A stretch of DNA of 64,000 nt, from the NCBI GenBank assembly GCA_013398175.1, contig VZRZ01000394.1, forward strand, positions 721,999-785,998, written 5' to 3'. A program made the translations under genes and the position numbers. Positions 24,301-36,364 of this stretch are shown in pieces (the first letter of the stretch is position 1; every line of letters starts with the position of its first letter). The notes beneath the pieces were generated by a model. It was not told the DNA's origin. It ran no database searches and saw nothing but the letters and a program-made list of their open reading frames with translations. Origin of the DNA: Climacteris rufus (taxonomy: Eukaryota > Chordata > Aves > Passeriformes > Climacteridae).

Positions 24301-25790
24301 TCTATATTTTTCCTCTTTAGAAAAAGTCAGAGTTAGCTTTCTAATTGTGGCTATTCATTGCCTCTTTTTGCCCACTCTGAAAAATCAACTCAGAGGTTTT
24401 CATTTGATAATAACGTACCCCACAATTTACTGGAAAGGTCACTTGCATGGGGAGTTAGGACATGCAGGTCTCCTTCCAGGGTCTCACACTGCCTTCAGGC
24501 ACCTCCTTCAACTCTCCTTCTTCTTCTCAGCCTTCCTATGCTGAAGAGTGCCTTTATGAAATGTTTTGACATCTCTAGAATAAAAGTGTTTTACCACTAT
24601 CCTATCATTTCCATACTCCTAGCTGATTCATGCTAAGAAGTCAGGAATAGTAGGATCTACAAAGATGATAAGAAAATATTTTTCCCTCTGATGTAAGCTG
24701 TGCACTTCATAAGATGCCTCTGAAAAACACTATTTGGGCCCAAATGTTTTAGGTTTTTGAGAAAACTGGGTATTTTCTCATGGGAAGTGATACTTGTTCA
24801 TGATCTTGAAATCTTTAGCTGAAATCTGCCTTGCCATTGAAAAATGGTTTTATGTGATCATTTTTTATCAGCTGTGGAACAGCAAGCTGCTCTATTGGGA
24901 TTTCAAATTTTCATTGCCATCCAAATTGTAACATTGTACCTATTGTGAGATTTTGGTTCAGGTATAAAGTGTTGATTGTTCCCACCCATTCTCCATTCTC
25001 TTTTTTGCACTGTGAAAACTGTGAACACAAGACCACTTTACCAGCACCAAGACCCATCCTTCCTTCCCAGTCTCAAGAAATACATCAAACACTGGACAGG
25101 ACACTATAAAACTCAGCTCTTTCTTTCCTTCAAGACACCATATTTTCAGTAACCTTCCAATGACCTATGAATGTGTACAATATTAATTGAGAAAAGCAAT
25201 TCTTCTGGAGCTTTCATTGGATATAAAAGAAATATAATAGTCTTAATTCCTCTAAATGAAACCTTTTATTTATGCATGAAAGGATGGTTAATATGTTCCC
25301 TCTGATAGCCTTTTGTTATGTGTTTGGCATTGTAATAACTAACTAGTCATTCTTCCTCTGTTTTACTTTTTTGTTCTGGCCAGTTTTTAAATCAATGGCA
25401 CAATACTTTACCTTTCACCAAATGCCTCTGGTTTCCTTGAGAGCCTTTGTAATAAAATTCATCAAAGAGTTTGCAAAGTCCACAGAAATCATTGTTGACC
25501 AGCTTTCTTTCAAGTCATTATTGTATTGGTGCTGAAGACTTGAGACAGGCTGGGGGAAGAATATCATATTCCCCAGAATAGGTTGTTTAAGTTACAGGTA
25601 GAGTCCCCTGCAAAGAGCCACCAAAGGTGCCACAGTTGAAGTTCCTTCCTGCTCCTGCTTAGACCAGCAGTAATATATATTACAACTTGTAGCCTTGAAA
25701 TTACCCTCTTGGGATGAATTCCTAACACCACAAGCCCTTTCTTGAGAGGATATAATTAACAATGTTTTGATTCTCCCTCCCTTCTTCCAG
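18368..25790. other. non-coding stretch, no gene recognised
   Basis: No gene is recognised in these 7.4 kb. Landmarks are imperfect 11-bp tandem units starting CTGCCT (20042-20070), a small CpG cluster with GATCGATC (about 20605-20640), paired A tracts (21930-21967), and a perfect 8-bp inverted repeat GCCCAACC/GGTTGGGC (22317-22338). A minus-strand open segment at 18844-19101 lies between splice-like signals but has a stop near its acceptor. The 24.0-24.3 kb part looks unusually non-repetitive and may be a conserved element, which is only an impression. Confidence 0.55.
21930..21967. repeat. paired A tracts (A16 and A14)
   Basis: A16 (21930-21945) and A14 (21954-21967) are separated by TCCAGGAG. 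The unit GAGA(n) followed by this spacer suggests a short tandem duplication. Confidence 0.85.
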
Positions 25791-25853
25791 GCAAATCTGG
25801 ACTCCAGCCCTTACATCTTTGCCTTGGTATCCTCCAGCCCTTGTGAAAACGAT
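25791..25853 (+). other. candidate exon, 63 nt, phase 0
   Basis: A pyrimidine-rich acceptor (TTCTCCCTCCCTTCTTCCAG) ends at 25790 and a near-consensus donor GTGAGT begins at 25854. The 63 nt between them is open in frame 1 for exactly 21 codons (ANLDSSPYIF...). The translation is not recognised. Both splice signals are good, but such pairs occur by chance a few times in 64 kb. See the segment at 27972, which joins in the same phase. Confidence 0.22.
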
Positions 25854-27288
25854 GTGAGTTTTGGCCTTAATAACAAGCCATGTAAAATCTACATAATTGA
25901 CCCCTTTTCTGAAAATATTTCAAAGCTTTCTCTTTAATCTTTGAATATGCATGTGCAGAAGGGATGCTCTCATTTCAGCAGACCCCTGTTGCATACAGCA
26001 GCCTTCTTGCTGCCATACAGAAAAAACAACCAGGGAGTTGTAAGAAATGGGGGTTTTGCCTCCCTGATGCCCTACTTTTCCTTTATGTGTGAAAGAGTTC
26101 AATCTCTTTACTCTTGTGCTAAGCATCCATGACATTACTGCACATAATATAATCCACATATCCATGGGATATCAGGGTCATGGGGTTGAGGTCCATGGGT
26201 CCACGGTGATCTTTGGTGCTTGCATGAATGGTCCAAAGTAATTTTGCAGCAGCACGCAGGACAGGAACCTTTCTGTGGCTGTCTGCCTGGACAGAGAGGT
26301 ATCCCAAGCAAGTCTCAGAGGTGAGAGTTGGATCCTTAACCCAAAGATCTGGAAGCTGCTCATCAAGAAATGGGAAGTGTTAAGGCACTTCTGCCTTTGT
26401 TCAAGTAATAGTGGCAACACGATAGTTTTCCATTTTGTGTCATTGATTTCAGTGCTACTAACTCCTGAGTTGTGAGCCCAATTCAAAGTCCACTGAGTCC
26501 ATAGCATATCTCCATTTATCCTGTGGGGTCCTGAGGGTATGGTCTGAAACAGTAGAGGAGGTGGTGTTTGGTTTTGAGGTATGGTTTGAATTTTAATTAC
26601 TTATAAGCATTAGGGTCTCATTGTCAGCTTTTTTTTATTGCACCTAAGCTTTCTTTTTCTCCTTAATATTTCAGCATCAACCTGATGAGTCCACCTCTTC
26701 TGAACCGTGATTTTTTCACCAGTTGCTTGCACTGCTCTGTTCATCATCCCCATTTTTCTACCAGTCCATCTAAAACATTTTTATTCTTCATTCAGTGTGG
26801 TTCTTATCTGCCAAGAGGACTGAGAAAAAAGACTCTGGAAACAGATTTTCATTTCATATCTGTGACTGAAACCGGCCTTACCCAGCTCCAGAGAGGGACT
26901 TACACTTTTCCATCCTTTGGACTCAGTCAGTCCTTCCACTTGTTAAGAGACAGCTCCTCCAAGTCAATATTACTCACATGTTTATTCAAAATCAATACAG
27001 CTTATTACAGCTTCTGCAATTGTGTCTCACTATCACTGTCACCTACTTAGCTCACAACCTCCCTGGCAGACTCCAGCTTGCTGTGAAGTTGCAAGATTGA
27101 AGAAAAGATAAAGTCAGAGACAGAGATCTCCTGATGGGGGATGTCACATAGGACAGATTGCCAAGAATTCCTTCGTCTGCTTCTCATTCCCTGTGCTCAG
27201 ACACACACCATCAGATGAGAGACAGTCATAATCTTTGAAATCTGTGTTACTCCCAGTTTCTGTTTTCCCTCCTGAAAAACAGAAGACC
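25854..27288. other. non-coding stretch, no gene recognised
   Basis: No gene is recognised. The frame at 26685-27050 (plus, 121 codons) lacks any familiar motif. If the candidate exons at 25791 and 27972 are real, this would be their intron. Confidence 0.55.
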
Positions 27289-27731
27289 TTAAAGATTATC
27301 AGAGGGCTGAAGCAACTCTCCTGTGAAGACAGGCTGAGAGAGGGTGTTGTTCAGCCTGGAGAAGAGCAGGCTCCAGAGAGACCTAAGAGCATCTTCCAGT
27401 GCCAAAAAGGGCTGCAAGAGAACTGGAGAGGGACTTTGGACAAGGGCATGTGGTGATAGGACAAGGATTAATGGCTTTAAAGTGAAAGAGGGTAGATTTA
27501 TATTGGATATTAGGAAAAAATTCTTCCTCATGAGCGTGGTGAGGCCCTGGCAACAGGTTGCCCAGAGAAGCTGTGGATGTCCCATCCCTGGAAGTGTTCA
27601 AGGCCAGTTTGAATGGGCTTGGAGCACCCTGGTGTAGTGGAAGGTGTTCCTGCCTGTGACAGGGGGGTTGGAACTAGATGATTTTCAGGGTCCCTTCCAA
27701 CCCAAACTATCCTTTGATTCTATGATTCTAA
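27289..27731 (+). repeat. CR1 LINE, 5'-truncated 3' end, plus strand
   Basis: This is the 3' terminal part of a chicken-repeat-1 (CR1) non-LTR retrotransposon. Diagnostic blocks appear in order: 'cagagggctgaagcaactct', 'ttcagcctggagaagagcag', 'atggctttaaagtgaaagag', 'gcccagagaagctgtggatg', 'gtgttcaaggccagttt', 'gggttggaactagatgattt', and the terminal 'tctatgattcta'. The translated core (RINGFKVKEGRF...) is the usual CR1 3'-region reading. The endonuclease and most of the reverse transcriptase are missing, as in nearly all avian CR1 copies, so it cannot move by itself. The start is approximate; the end is the 8-bp-type repeat terminus. Confidence 0.95.
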
Positions 27732-27834
27732 GTGATAACTAACACCTAGTTCAGGGATCGCAGCAAGGATCACCCAGTGCTCAGGGAAAACCACCATCTG
27801 AACAGTGTGCAATGTTTTTACACCTTGATGCTGC

Positions 27835-27885
27835 CCCTGCTGAAGCAGATGGCAAGCTCCCATTGACTTTAATGAGGCCATAAAA
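27835..27885. repeat. fragment of old 'gactttaatgag' repeat
   Basis: The phrase 'ctcccattgactttaatgag' resembles the core of the ancient amniote repeat at 8985. Only the core is visible, so this may be coincidence. Confidence 0.2.
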
Positions 27886-27971
27886 AGCCTGAAGTGTGCA
27901 TGCAATATGTAACAGCTCCTGATTCAGTCCATGTGCCGCCAGTGACATTTTTTCTTTTGTTTTCTTCACAG

Positions 27972-28217
27972 AATAAGAAAGCCTCCAGTGACCCCCCATG
28001 GAATCCCAGCCTCCTCTGTAGAGAGCTGGAGAAGGATGGAGGCCAAATTCAGAGCAACAGCAGTGTCTTTTCTTGCATCTCTGCTATCCCTCAAACTCCC
28101 TTTACCCAACCCCAGAAAGGACAAGCACTCAAGTGCCACAACTTGCAGGTGACACAAATAATTCAGGGGAGCCAACTCCAGAACCGAAGGGGCTGCTGGA
28201 GGATCTCAGGGCTCTGA
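27972..28217 (+). other. candidate 3'-terminal coding exon
   Basis: A very strong acceptor (uninterrupted pyrimidine-rich run ending TTCTTCACAG at 27971) opens a frame of 81 codons (NKKASSDPPWNPSLL...) to a TGA at 28215-28217. AATAAA follows at 28286-28291. The frame is phase 0, so it would join in frame to the candidate exon at 25791-25853. A weaker donor (CAG/GTGACA, after 28148) is an alternative exon end. The product is serine-, proline- and glutamine-rich with no known domain. It could be a lncRNA exon or chance. The CR1 at 27289-27731 would then lie in the intron. Confidence 0.22.
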
Positions 28218-28285
28218 ATTACACAGCAGTAAAATAGCAGATGATAGTCAGTGTCTGTTACTGCAAAGAGAGTGGTGGGGGGAAA

Positions 28286-28291
28286 AATAAA
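28286..28291 (+). terminator. AATAAA polyadenylation signal candidate
   Basis: A canonical hexamer 69 nt after the stop of the candidate terminal exon. Isolated AATAAA is common in AT-rich DNA, so it counts only together with the exon candidate. Confidence 0.2.
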
Positions 28292-31234
28292 CCTACCTAT
28301 ATTTATACAGTGATGCTTTTAAAGTGCTGATAGCAGTCATGAGAGAGATGCTGGAGACACTGTGGATGGTTTTCTGAAAACACTGAGTCATATTGAGTGG
28401 TAACAAGAAAGGCAAAGTGAATGTTAGGATATCTAAGGGAAAGGGTTGAGAATGAAATTCAGACTTCATTATTCCACTGCAGAAATCTCTGTACACCCTT
28501 ATTTTGAAGACTCTGTGTTGTTCTATAGACTTTGGCTTGAAAGAATAGAGAAGAGAGAAAGGCGAGACAGAGCTGATCAAAGGTTTAGCAGGACTTCCAC
28601 AAAATGGAGGAAATGGAATAGAGAACTTTTGAGTTTGGAAGAGTGATGAAGAGAAGCAAAAGGTAAAGGTTTCTAAAATCACAAACAGTGCAACAAAGAA
28701 AAATAGAAGAACAGTACTGGTTTGTTTCTCATAATATAGGAACTAGTAAGTAGCAGCAATGTCACTGAGCATTGGTTTTAAATGAACCCAACACAAGACT
28801 TTTCTTATGGTATGTCATTAAACTGAAACCTATTGCAAAAAGATATTGTGGAGACCACAGTGTAAGTGATTCAAAAGAAAATAGATAAAATAAATAAGTA
28901 ATTTTAGAGTGGTTAAATCCTTTCATGGCTGTTAAACACAAGGGTCCACCTGCAATTTTTGGTTTAGGTAGATTTATTCACTGCTGGGAAGCAGTATGAT
29001 CCACATGCTTATTCCTCCCTGTAAGCACCACAGTGGACCCTGGGCTTTATGGCTCTGGCCCACAGTTGTGGGGTGCCCCATACATACACCTGCAGTGTTA
29101 CAGAGGGTGTGTGCAGCACAACTGCACAGGACAGTTGTCTCTGTCTGTGACAGCAAAATAAGGCAGCCCTTCTGTCACAAACAGAGCTGCTCTTCCCCTG
29201 TGCAAGCTGCGGTCTTGGCTCATGGGTGGCCCATGCAATAAATGTTTTTTGTGGTTGTTTCCAGTGAAGACCCCTGCCCCTTATGTCTGCAAAAGGCAGG
29301 AACAAATAAATTTATTTGTAACCTTTCAAACTTTGAGACTCATTTTTCCATTGATTACTTTAAAAAACAGTGCCTATTTATACACATTACGGTCTATAAC
29401 TGTCAGCCCTGTGACAAATCACCCACGCAGTGCCTTGTCAATGATGTGGAAAATAGTGGCCATATAAACAGATCAAATGAAGTGGAAGTTAGGCTGTGCA
29501 ATGGTGTCAGGCTGTAGCCTTTAACCTCTAAAGGCCAGAGGTCAAAGCTGTCTGCATTGAGGAGTTAAAACGACTTGGGGAGTTCACCCTGGTACTCAGG
29601 GAGTGTTGAACCAGCACCTTTTCTTGGGACAGGTGCAGAGTTTGTAGAGATAAAGCCTGAGGTGCATGTGAAGTTTTGCACTGGGAGTGGAGAAGCTCTT
29701 GTTGGAGAAGACTCCGATGGTGTCACCAGACCACCTTCTTCCCAGGAAGAAGGGAAGTACCAGTAGGAAATGTGAGTCTCTGTGACAAGTCATATAGGAC
29801 TAATCAGAGGCTTGTGGATAAAAGATGATCCTGTATGAGGCATGTTTCAATCAGGGGACAGCACTCATCAACCAAGAGAGCCTCCTTGGCTGTTTGTTTT
29901 GCAGCGGTTTGGGTTTATGCAGATACGCTGGTGCACTGCACAATGAGCAGTCTTAGGCCAAGTCACTACCACTTCACCTGTGTTTTTCTACAGAATGAAG
30001 CATCCTTGATTATTGGGGAATAGGTTATTTTCAGACTAACAAAAGCAATGGCTTTACCGTGCCACCCGGGGGGCCATCCCTCTTATTTATTTTTATTGAC
30101 CCACTCTGCTTTTCCCATTTGAGTTACAATTTGACAATTGTCATTAACTGCACTTCTACAGTTTCTCCTGGCTGTTGTCAACACGTGAAAGTTAAATAGT
30201 GGGACAAGAAATACAGTAAAATCCATTGCATTTTTAAATCCTGGCAGGCTTTTCTTTTTTGTGCAAGCCTACCAGCCCTCAATCATAACATTTTCACCTC
30301 TTGCAATTGATAAATATATTTACTTGCATGCTGTGCAGAGCTTGCTGTACAAGGGGGAAGAAGGCAGAAAGGCAACACAGCCCTCTTCCACCCATGTTGC
30401 TGCCTGCATGGACACAGCAATTCCTTCCCTGGGACAACACTGAACCTTGGCTGTTTCTGCACTGGATGAAGCACCAGGGATGCAAGGGATCTCTGTATTC
30501 CCCAATTCTGAACCACCCAAGGGAGCTCAGAAAACCCTGCACTGTTGGAGCAGCTAAAGAATAAGAAATGTCATTTTTTGCATTCCAGCTTCTGAGGGGG
30601 TAAAGCGCTTGTCCTTCTGCCTGACAGCAGACCACCTGTTCTGCTACACACAGTGAATAATCAGTCGCTTTCACTGTCTGGGATTAATTCTCTGCAGTCA
30701 CGTGAGCTCAGGCTCAGCACTCAGGTACAGCTGCTGCCTCACCTGAGTTTTCACCACTGCTGATCGGGTAGGAAGTTCCTGGCCTCTGATGGTGGCCCAG
30801 GGGCACCCAGCAAACTGTTTCTCCAGTGATGGTGGAGTTGATGTGCGGTGCCAGCTCAGAGTGGCATTAAGCCCTCTGGTTCTACAGATGCAGTGGGGCA
30901 GAAAGGAGCCCCTCACAGCACCCAAGGACCCCACAGTTCATCAGGGGGAGGGGCCTACTTTTATCATGGGACCCTGACCAACCTCCTAGACCCCTGTCTC
31001 TGACCCACAACAGCAGTGGGACAAAGGGGCAGGTCCACAAACTTTCCCTTCCCTTTTCTCCATCCAAAAAAAGGGACAGTCATCACCCGGCTCTGAAAAA
31101 TACCCAAATTTTAATATGCTCTGAAAAGTCTTCAAACATCCAAGACATAGCTTTCCCAAGTCCAGCCTGAAGATGTGAACTAGGCTTGCTCTGAGTTCAA
31201 TTAGTCACTAAAGGAAGGCTTTTTCTCATCTGAA
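28292..31234. other. non-coding stretch, no gene recognised
   Basis: No gene or repeat is recognised. The longest frames (28293-28682 minus, 129 codons; 30294-30674 minus, 126 codons) have no familiar motif. A pyrimidine-rich acceptor-like site at about 29905 has no open exon after it. Confidence 0.55.
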
Positions 31235-31264
31235 CTCAGACACATCACACTCAGACTCATCACA
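31235..31264. repeat. 15-bp imperfect tandem duplication
   Basis: CTCAGACACATCACA is followed directly by CTCAGACTCATCACA, differing at one base. It lies next to the 16-bp direct repeat at 31274. Confidence 0.85.
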
Positions 31265-31273
31265 ATCAAAATC

Positions 31274-31459
31274 AGATGTCTAATTTTAAGTTAGTCACCT
31301 CACACTATGTTTTCTTCTAGCCACAGGTGTCCACAGGCCATTCACCAGGCCTTAGATGCCAATTTTGGGATGAACCACCTGTTGGAGACACCTACTACTT
31401 TTCATCAACTATAGGGAGACAGGAGGGTGGATACCCCAGAATTAGATGTCTAATTTTAA
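31274..31459. repeat. 16-bp direct repeat flanking about 154 bp
   Basis: AGATGTCTAATTTTAA occurs identically at 31274-31289 and 31444-31459. A perfect 16-mer twice within 186 bp is unlikely by chance. It could be remnants of a short duplicated segment or two ends of a decayed element. The intervening sequence has no recognised content. Confidence 0.7.
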
Positions 31460-31649
31460 AATGGCCTGAATTAGGTCAGGAAGATCACCTCCTGGCCTTA
31501 TTGGCAGGGCTGAACCGTTTGGGCCGATGCTCCAGGGACGTGAGCACAACCACAGTGGGTGGTATCTGAATGAAGGGAAGAACAAGAGTATCCTGTGCCC
31601 TGAGTGAGTGAAGGACTGTCAAACCCAAACAATCTGTGGTGATGGATTC

Positions 31650-31693
31650 AGACTATATAATCAAATATATTATATATTAGATATAATCAAGTG
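31650..31693. repeat. AT-rich quasi-palindrome with ATATAATCAA repeats
   Basis: A stretch almost purely A and T, containing ATATAATCAA near both ends and a self-complementary centre (ATATTATATAT-like). It could extrude as a hairpin. It also contains TATA-box-like TATATAAT, but no transcript is evident. Confidence 0.6.
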
Positions 31694-34600
31694 GGGCGCA
31701 CTAGTCCGAGGCTCCCTCCAACGAATGTAACCTCAAGATGACAGAGCACCAAGAGTGGATAATGAATCAGAAGTGAAGCCACTAGGGATAATCTAAGTGC
31801 AGAGTCATGGTCTTATATTTCTTTCCACCTGTTCTTACCAACTTTGCACCTATATTGTCATATTTGGGTTTTGTAAATAAATCTATTTGCAGGTTAACAA
31901 ATAGTATTAAAAGCATTTTAGAGAAAATGGGTAAACATAAAGGAAGTAATTAGTTTGGGGTAGGATAATGATATTCAGGGTCAGGATTAAGGCATGACTA
32001 GCCTTGTCTTCAGTATATTATGTTTTGTGTATAAAATAAATAGATATTTCAGCCTCATGGTTGACACCTTGGTGCCTAGCAGTGGCAGGTGTATGAAGAG
32101 CAGTGTCTGCCAGTGATCACTGTCAGCCTGGCAGTCTCTCCAGGGAGTGAGAAGAGAGTAGGGAACAAGCCTTAACATCCCTCTTTTAGAAAGGGCTTGG
32201 CCACATCCACGGAGAAAGTGGCTGTATCATGAGCCAAAGCAAAGTGGGGCTCACAGGACTACATTAATCTACTCTCTCCCAATCAATTGCTTCAGTGAGA
32301 TTATCACAAACATGATGGATTGGGTCACTTAATCCAGTTAGACTCAGGAGCTCAGGCGGGTGGGTAAATAAGGGCAGCCAGGAGTCTGGTGGCCTCTACT
32401 GACCCGGAGCGGCAGCTGGTCAAGCTCTCAATGCTCTTCTTGACCCTCTTCTAGGGATTGACAGTGCTAACAAAACACATGCAAGTGACACAAGAGATGT
32501 GCAACTCCAGGCAATGTATTTGCCATCAGAAGGGAAGAGGATGGAAATGGCAGTGGTGGCTGTTTCTTCCTTACCCTGTACACTTTTAGGAACAAACAGA
32601 AGGTTTCTCATTCACAAAACCAGCAGCAACAACAACAAAGAGAAAGAAAGACAAAGCTTGACAACTCGTTTAGTTATTTCTGTGCCAATTCCAGTACTTG
32701 AAATAGTGGGTAAAATGGCGTATTTGTCTGGAAAAGGCAGCACTGGATTTTGGAGGGGGATGCAGCACAGCTGATCTAAGTTTAATGAGGGTGCTCTGGC
32801 AGCACTAGATCTGCACAGCAGCCAGTCTCTTGTGAACAAAGTGCAGTCATTCCTGCCTTGTTTTATTTGGTATTAATCAGCACAGTCACTTAAAATTTAA
32901 CACCTGAATTAGAAAGATTTTGATCACTAATGACTGCAGGCAATGCCACACTCAGCATGAGCCACCAGATAGGCATTTTTATTTTGTGTATGCAAATCCT
33001 GCAGTGTTTGGGTTGCTTTTTTAAAAACTGAAATCATTCCACTCCCTACCCTTTTATAACACCAACAAAACGTCTGCTACATTTTCCTCCCCTTTCTAAG
33101 AAAGAACAAAAAGGATGCTGACAGTGAAATAAAAGCGTGTGTTAACATAATATATGTGATTCATTATCAGCTGATCAATGATTAGATGTGGCATTTGACT
33201 CTGACCTCTTGCAAAGTTTTATTAGATGGGAGAATTAGTGCCTGGGCTGGCAAACAGGGGAGGGCTGAGATCCAGAATCCCGTATATTTATACTGAGCAA
33301 GCAGACATCAAAGGATTCTCACATAGGTTGTGGGTGAGGATTTTGTTTTGGGAGGGTAAGAACAAATCTTCATTCAAAAGCTCAAAAATGCAGAGAAAAA
33401 ATACACATTTCACTGACACCAAGCAGTGAACTGGTGCAGTCAGAAAATGTAACCAGAGCCAAAAAAAGGAAAAAATAGCAGAAGTGAGAAGCGTAAGTCC
33501 ATTCTCTTTGAATAATCACCACATACATGGTATGTAAATACACAAATACACATTCAAATATATTTAGCTTACAGATGTTTTCAAAACTTTTAAAATAAAT
33601 AACAGGTTTTTATAGTCTGGCAAACCCAGTATTTTGAGGTAATTAAGGCTGTTTGCTTTCAGAGCAGCCTGTTAATAGGCTTTCCTTATTTATCAAGGGT
33701 CATTTAACATTTGCAGTGTACAAAACATTCCCCCAAATCATCAAGCCACTTTCCATGAGCAAGCCTGATTAAATATATGACATGATGGGTCTTGAATTGG
33801 ACCTCTCTGTGGCTCACAGTGCTGGACACCAAATGCTCTATTTACACAGTAGTTTCCATCCTAAACACAGGAGCAACACCTTATTGCTTGTTCCTCTAAT
33901 TGCTTTTCCCTGACAGCTGCCCACACAGAGATTTTTCACCTCTGAGGTCTTCAAACCTTGCTCAAGGCTGTTGTCCCACCTCTGTATAGAGGTACCATGA
34001 CTTCAGGGTCTTTGGGTAATATAAACAAAAGACTCAGAGTCACTTCCAATGGCATGAAGCAAAACTTCGGATCTCCCTAGGGCCTCCTGTCTGTAAGGTT
34101 TGCCCCCAAGACATCCCAGAGGAGCAATGCCACCCCTTCAAGGTCTGAAGGAGAAGCCAATAATCAACCACTAGGTCCCTGCTGATCACTGATCACATCT
34201 GAGGTCCGTGGACCTCTCAGACTGTCCTTGGAAGATTTGCAGGAGCAAATTGCTGACCACTGGCAGAGCAGGGGTTGATCTGAACATGAAGAGCAGCAAA
34301 ATGTCCTGGTTTTCAGGGCGGTGAGGGGCAGAGCTGCACTCAAATGCACTGGAGTGATGCGATCAGAGAGGGCTGCACTGTGTGGCTCCTCAAAAGCTGT
34401 TGTTCCCAAAAGCAGCCAGCCTGGAGGAAATAGGAAGCAGCTGTTTTGTGCAATTATTTCTTCACAATGTATGTATTGTAGGAGAGGACATGAAGATGTG
34501 TGTTTCCGTGAAGAACCTCTCTTGTGAATAGGTAATCAGCAGTAATTAAAAACTCCAGACAGTTTCTTGGGGTGGGAATCCAAATCATACAGTGACAGAA

Positions 34601-36344
34601 ATGTGAGTGTGACAATTTTCTTCCTCTCCCACAACCACAGCTTGTCTCTAACAATCTGGCAATACTGGCTGAAAAGTCATGCATGACCTTCAGTGAGTTT
34701 TGTCTGAAAACCACACAAAATTCTGGCTGCTTTCTGGAATCAACTCTCATCTTTAGTACCTTAATTCACCAGATCTGTTCTGCTTTATATTTTGATTGCA
34801 TTTGTCAAGTGGAAAGCAAAAGTGTCAGAGGAACACTAGGAAAAGACACAAATAATGCCTGACTCTAAGGGAGAGCAGTAGATGAATAAGAGCTAGAGAA
34901 GAATGAGAATAAACTAAACTAATTTCATACTATTTGAGAACTGCCAGCTTCCATCTTTGTATTGCAAATCTTACAGCATTTGATTTTTTTTTTCCCCAAA
35001 AGCCCCAGAGAATACAAGGCTCACTTTTATAGATATAAATGCCTTGCTGTTGCAAAGAAAACAATGAAAATAAGCACAAATATAAACCCCAAATAGCACA
35101 TGGTAAACAAACAGACCTAACCCCTCCCAACTTATTTCCTACCTATAACATCCTTCCCTTAGCAAGCATATGTGGAATAGACAGCTTGAAATATATGACA
35201 GCAAAATTTAAATGATAGCTTGGATCTCTGAGGAAAGATGGCATTTATGGCAAGTTTAACTTTTTCAGCATTTTTGCATTTATGTTTAAGAAAGTTGAAG
35301 AATGTTTATTTAGTTTGGTTAAAATGCCAAAGCCTGAAAGCCAAACCAACTGATGAAAGATACTCAGCTTCACAATATGCAAAAATGAAACCAAAGAAAC
35401 ATAATCATGTTTTATTTAAAACACACACACATATACACTCTCTGATGAATAATATGAGCTGAGTGAAATTCACTTACTCTTGCTACACACACTGAACTCA
35501 AGGACTTGGTGACGCAGTTGCCAATCCCTCATTCTCAAAGACCATCTGCTCTTGAATCTCATCTCAGATGCTTGCAGACACATTTTTAGCATTTTTGAAC
35601 ATGTACATCCACTGGTGCTTCCCTTACACACCTCTTGGAAACCCACAGTCTCAGAATAGCTGTATTTCTCTCTTAAAGTACAGGTACAAATTTAAGTGTC
35701 ATTAAGTTTCAGAGTTAAAATCCCCCTGAGTTAAAGGGGTCAAACTGCCTCTGCCATGATATTGCTTCTCTCTTAGAAGTGGGAACATGCAGGATCAAAT
35801 CTCATCCAGAAGGTTTTCTTCATAAGGAGACAGACAGGGCATCTTGTAAAGAAAGATAATTCTTAGAGGGCCGATGAGGTCACTAAAGAAATACTGACAC
35901 AGTGCATTAACGAGGGCCAGTCTGATCTGACCTCTGCCTGTGCCACTGAATATTGTGGGATTGCTTTTAATATCGACTGTTCTTCAGGGAGCAGGAGGTC
36001 ACGAGCTACATGTTTCATACAGTGTGTGAGTAGTTTGTGGATGACTGATGCCTGCTGGTCTTTGGGGCTGCATGGATCACTTGCAGTGAGAGGCACCACG
36101 TGTGATTAAAAATAACTCTGGGCTCACTCAGGATTGCTATGGGCAAAAGGTTATTAAACCTAACCAAGTTCATACTGAGATGATCCAGAGGCATTCACAA
36201 GTTCTGCTAAGGCAACTGGGGTTGCAGGGTAGGGCCTAACATCATATAGGGCATTTAAAAATTGCTCAGGTTGCATCTGAAAGAATGTATCCTTGCATCC
36301 TCCTTTAACTTAACAAAGCAGCCATGCAGTAATCAGCTTTCTCC

Positions 36345-36364
36345 TTTTTTTTTTTTTTTTTTTT
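36345..36364. repeat. T20 homopolymer followed by acceptor-like CCCCAG
   Basis: T20 runs into CCCCAG and so mimics a perfect 3' splice site. The downstream sequence hits stops in short order and has no donor, so I keep it as a homopolymer. Confidence 0.8.

Noticed and set aside
27540..27565. GGCAACAGGTTGCC, resembling RFX half sites
   Set aside because: It is part of the standard CR1 3' region, and the half sites are in the wrong order for an X-box.
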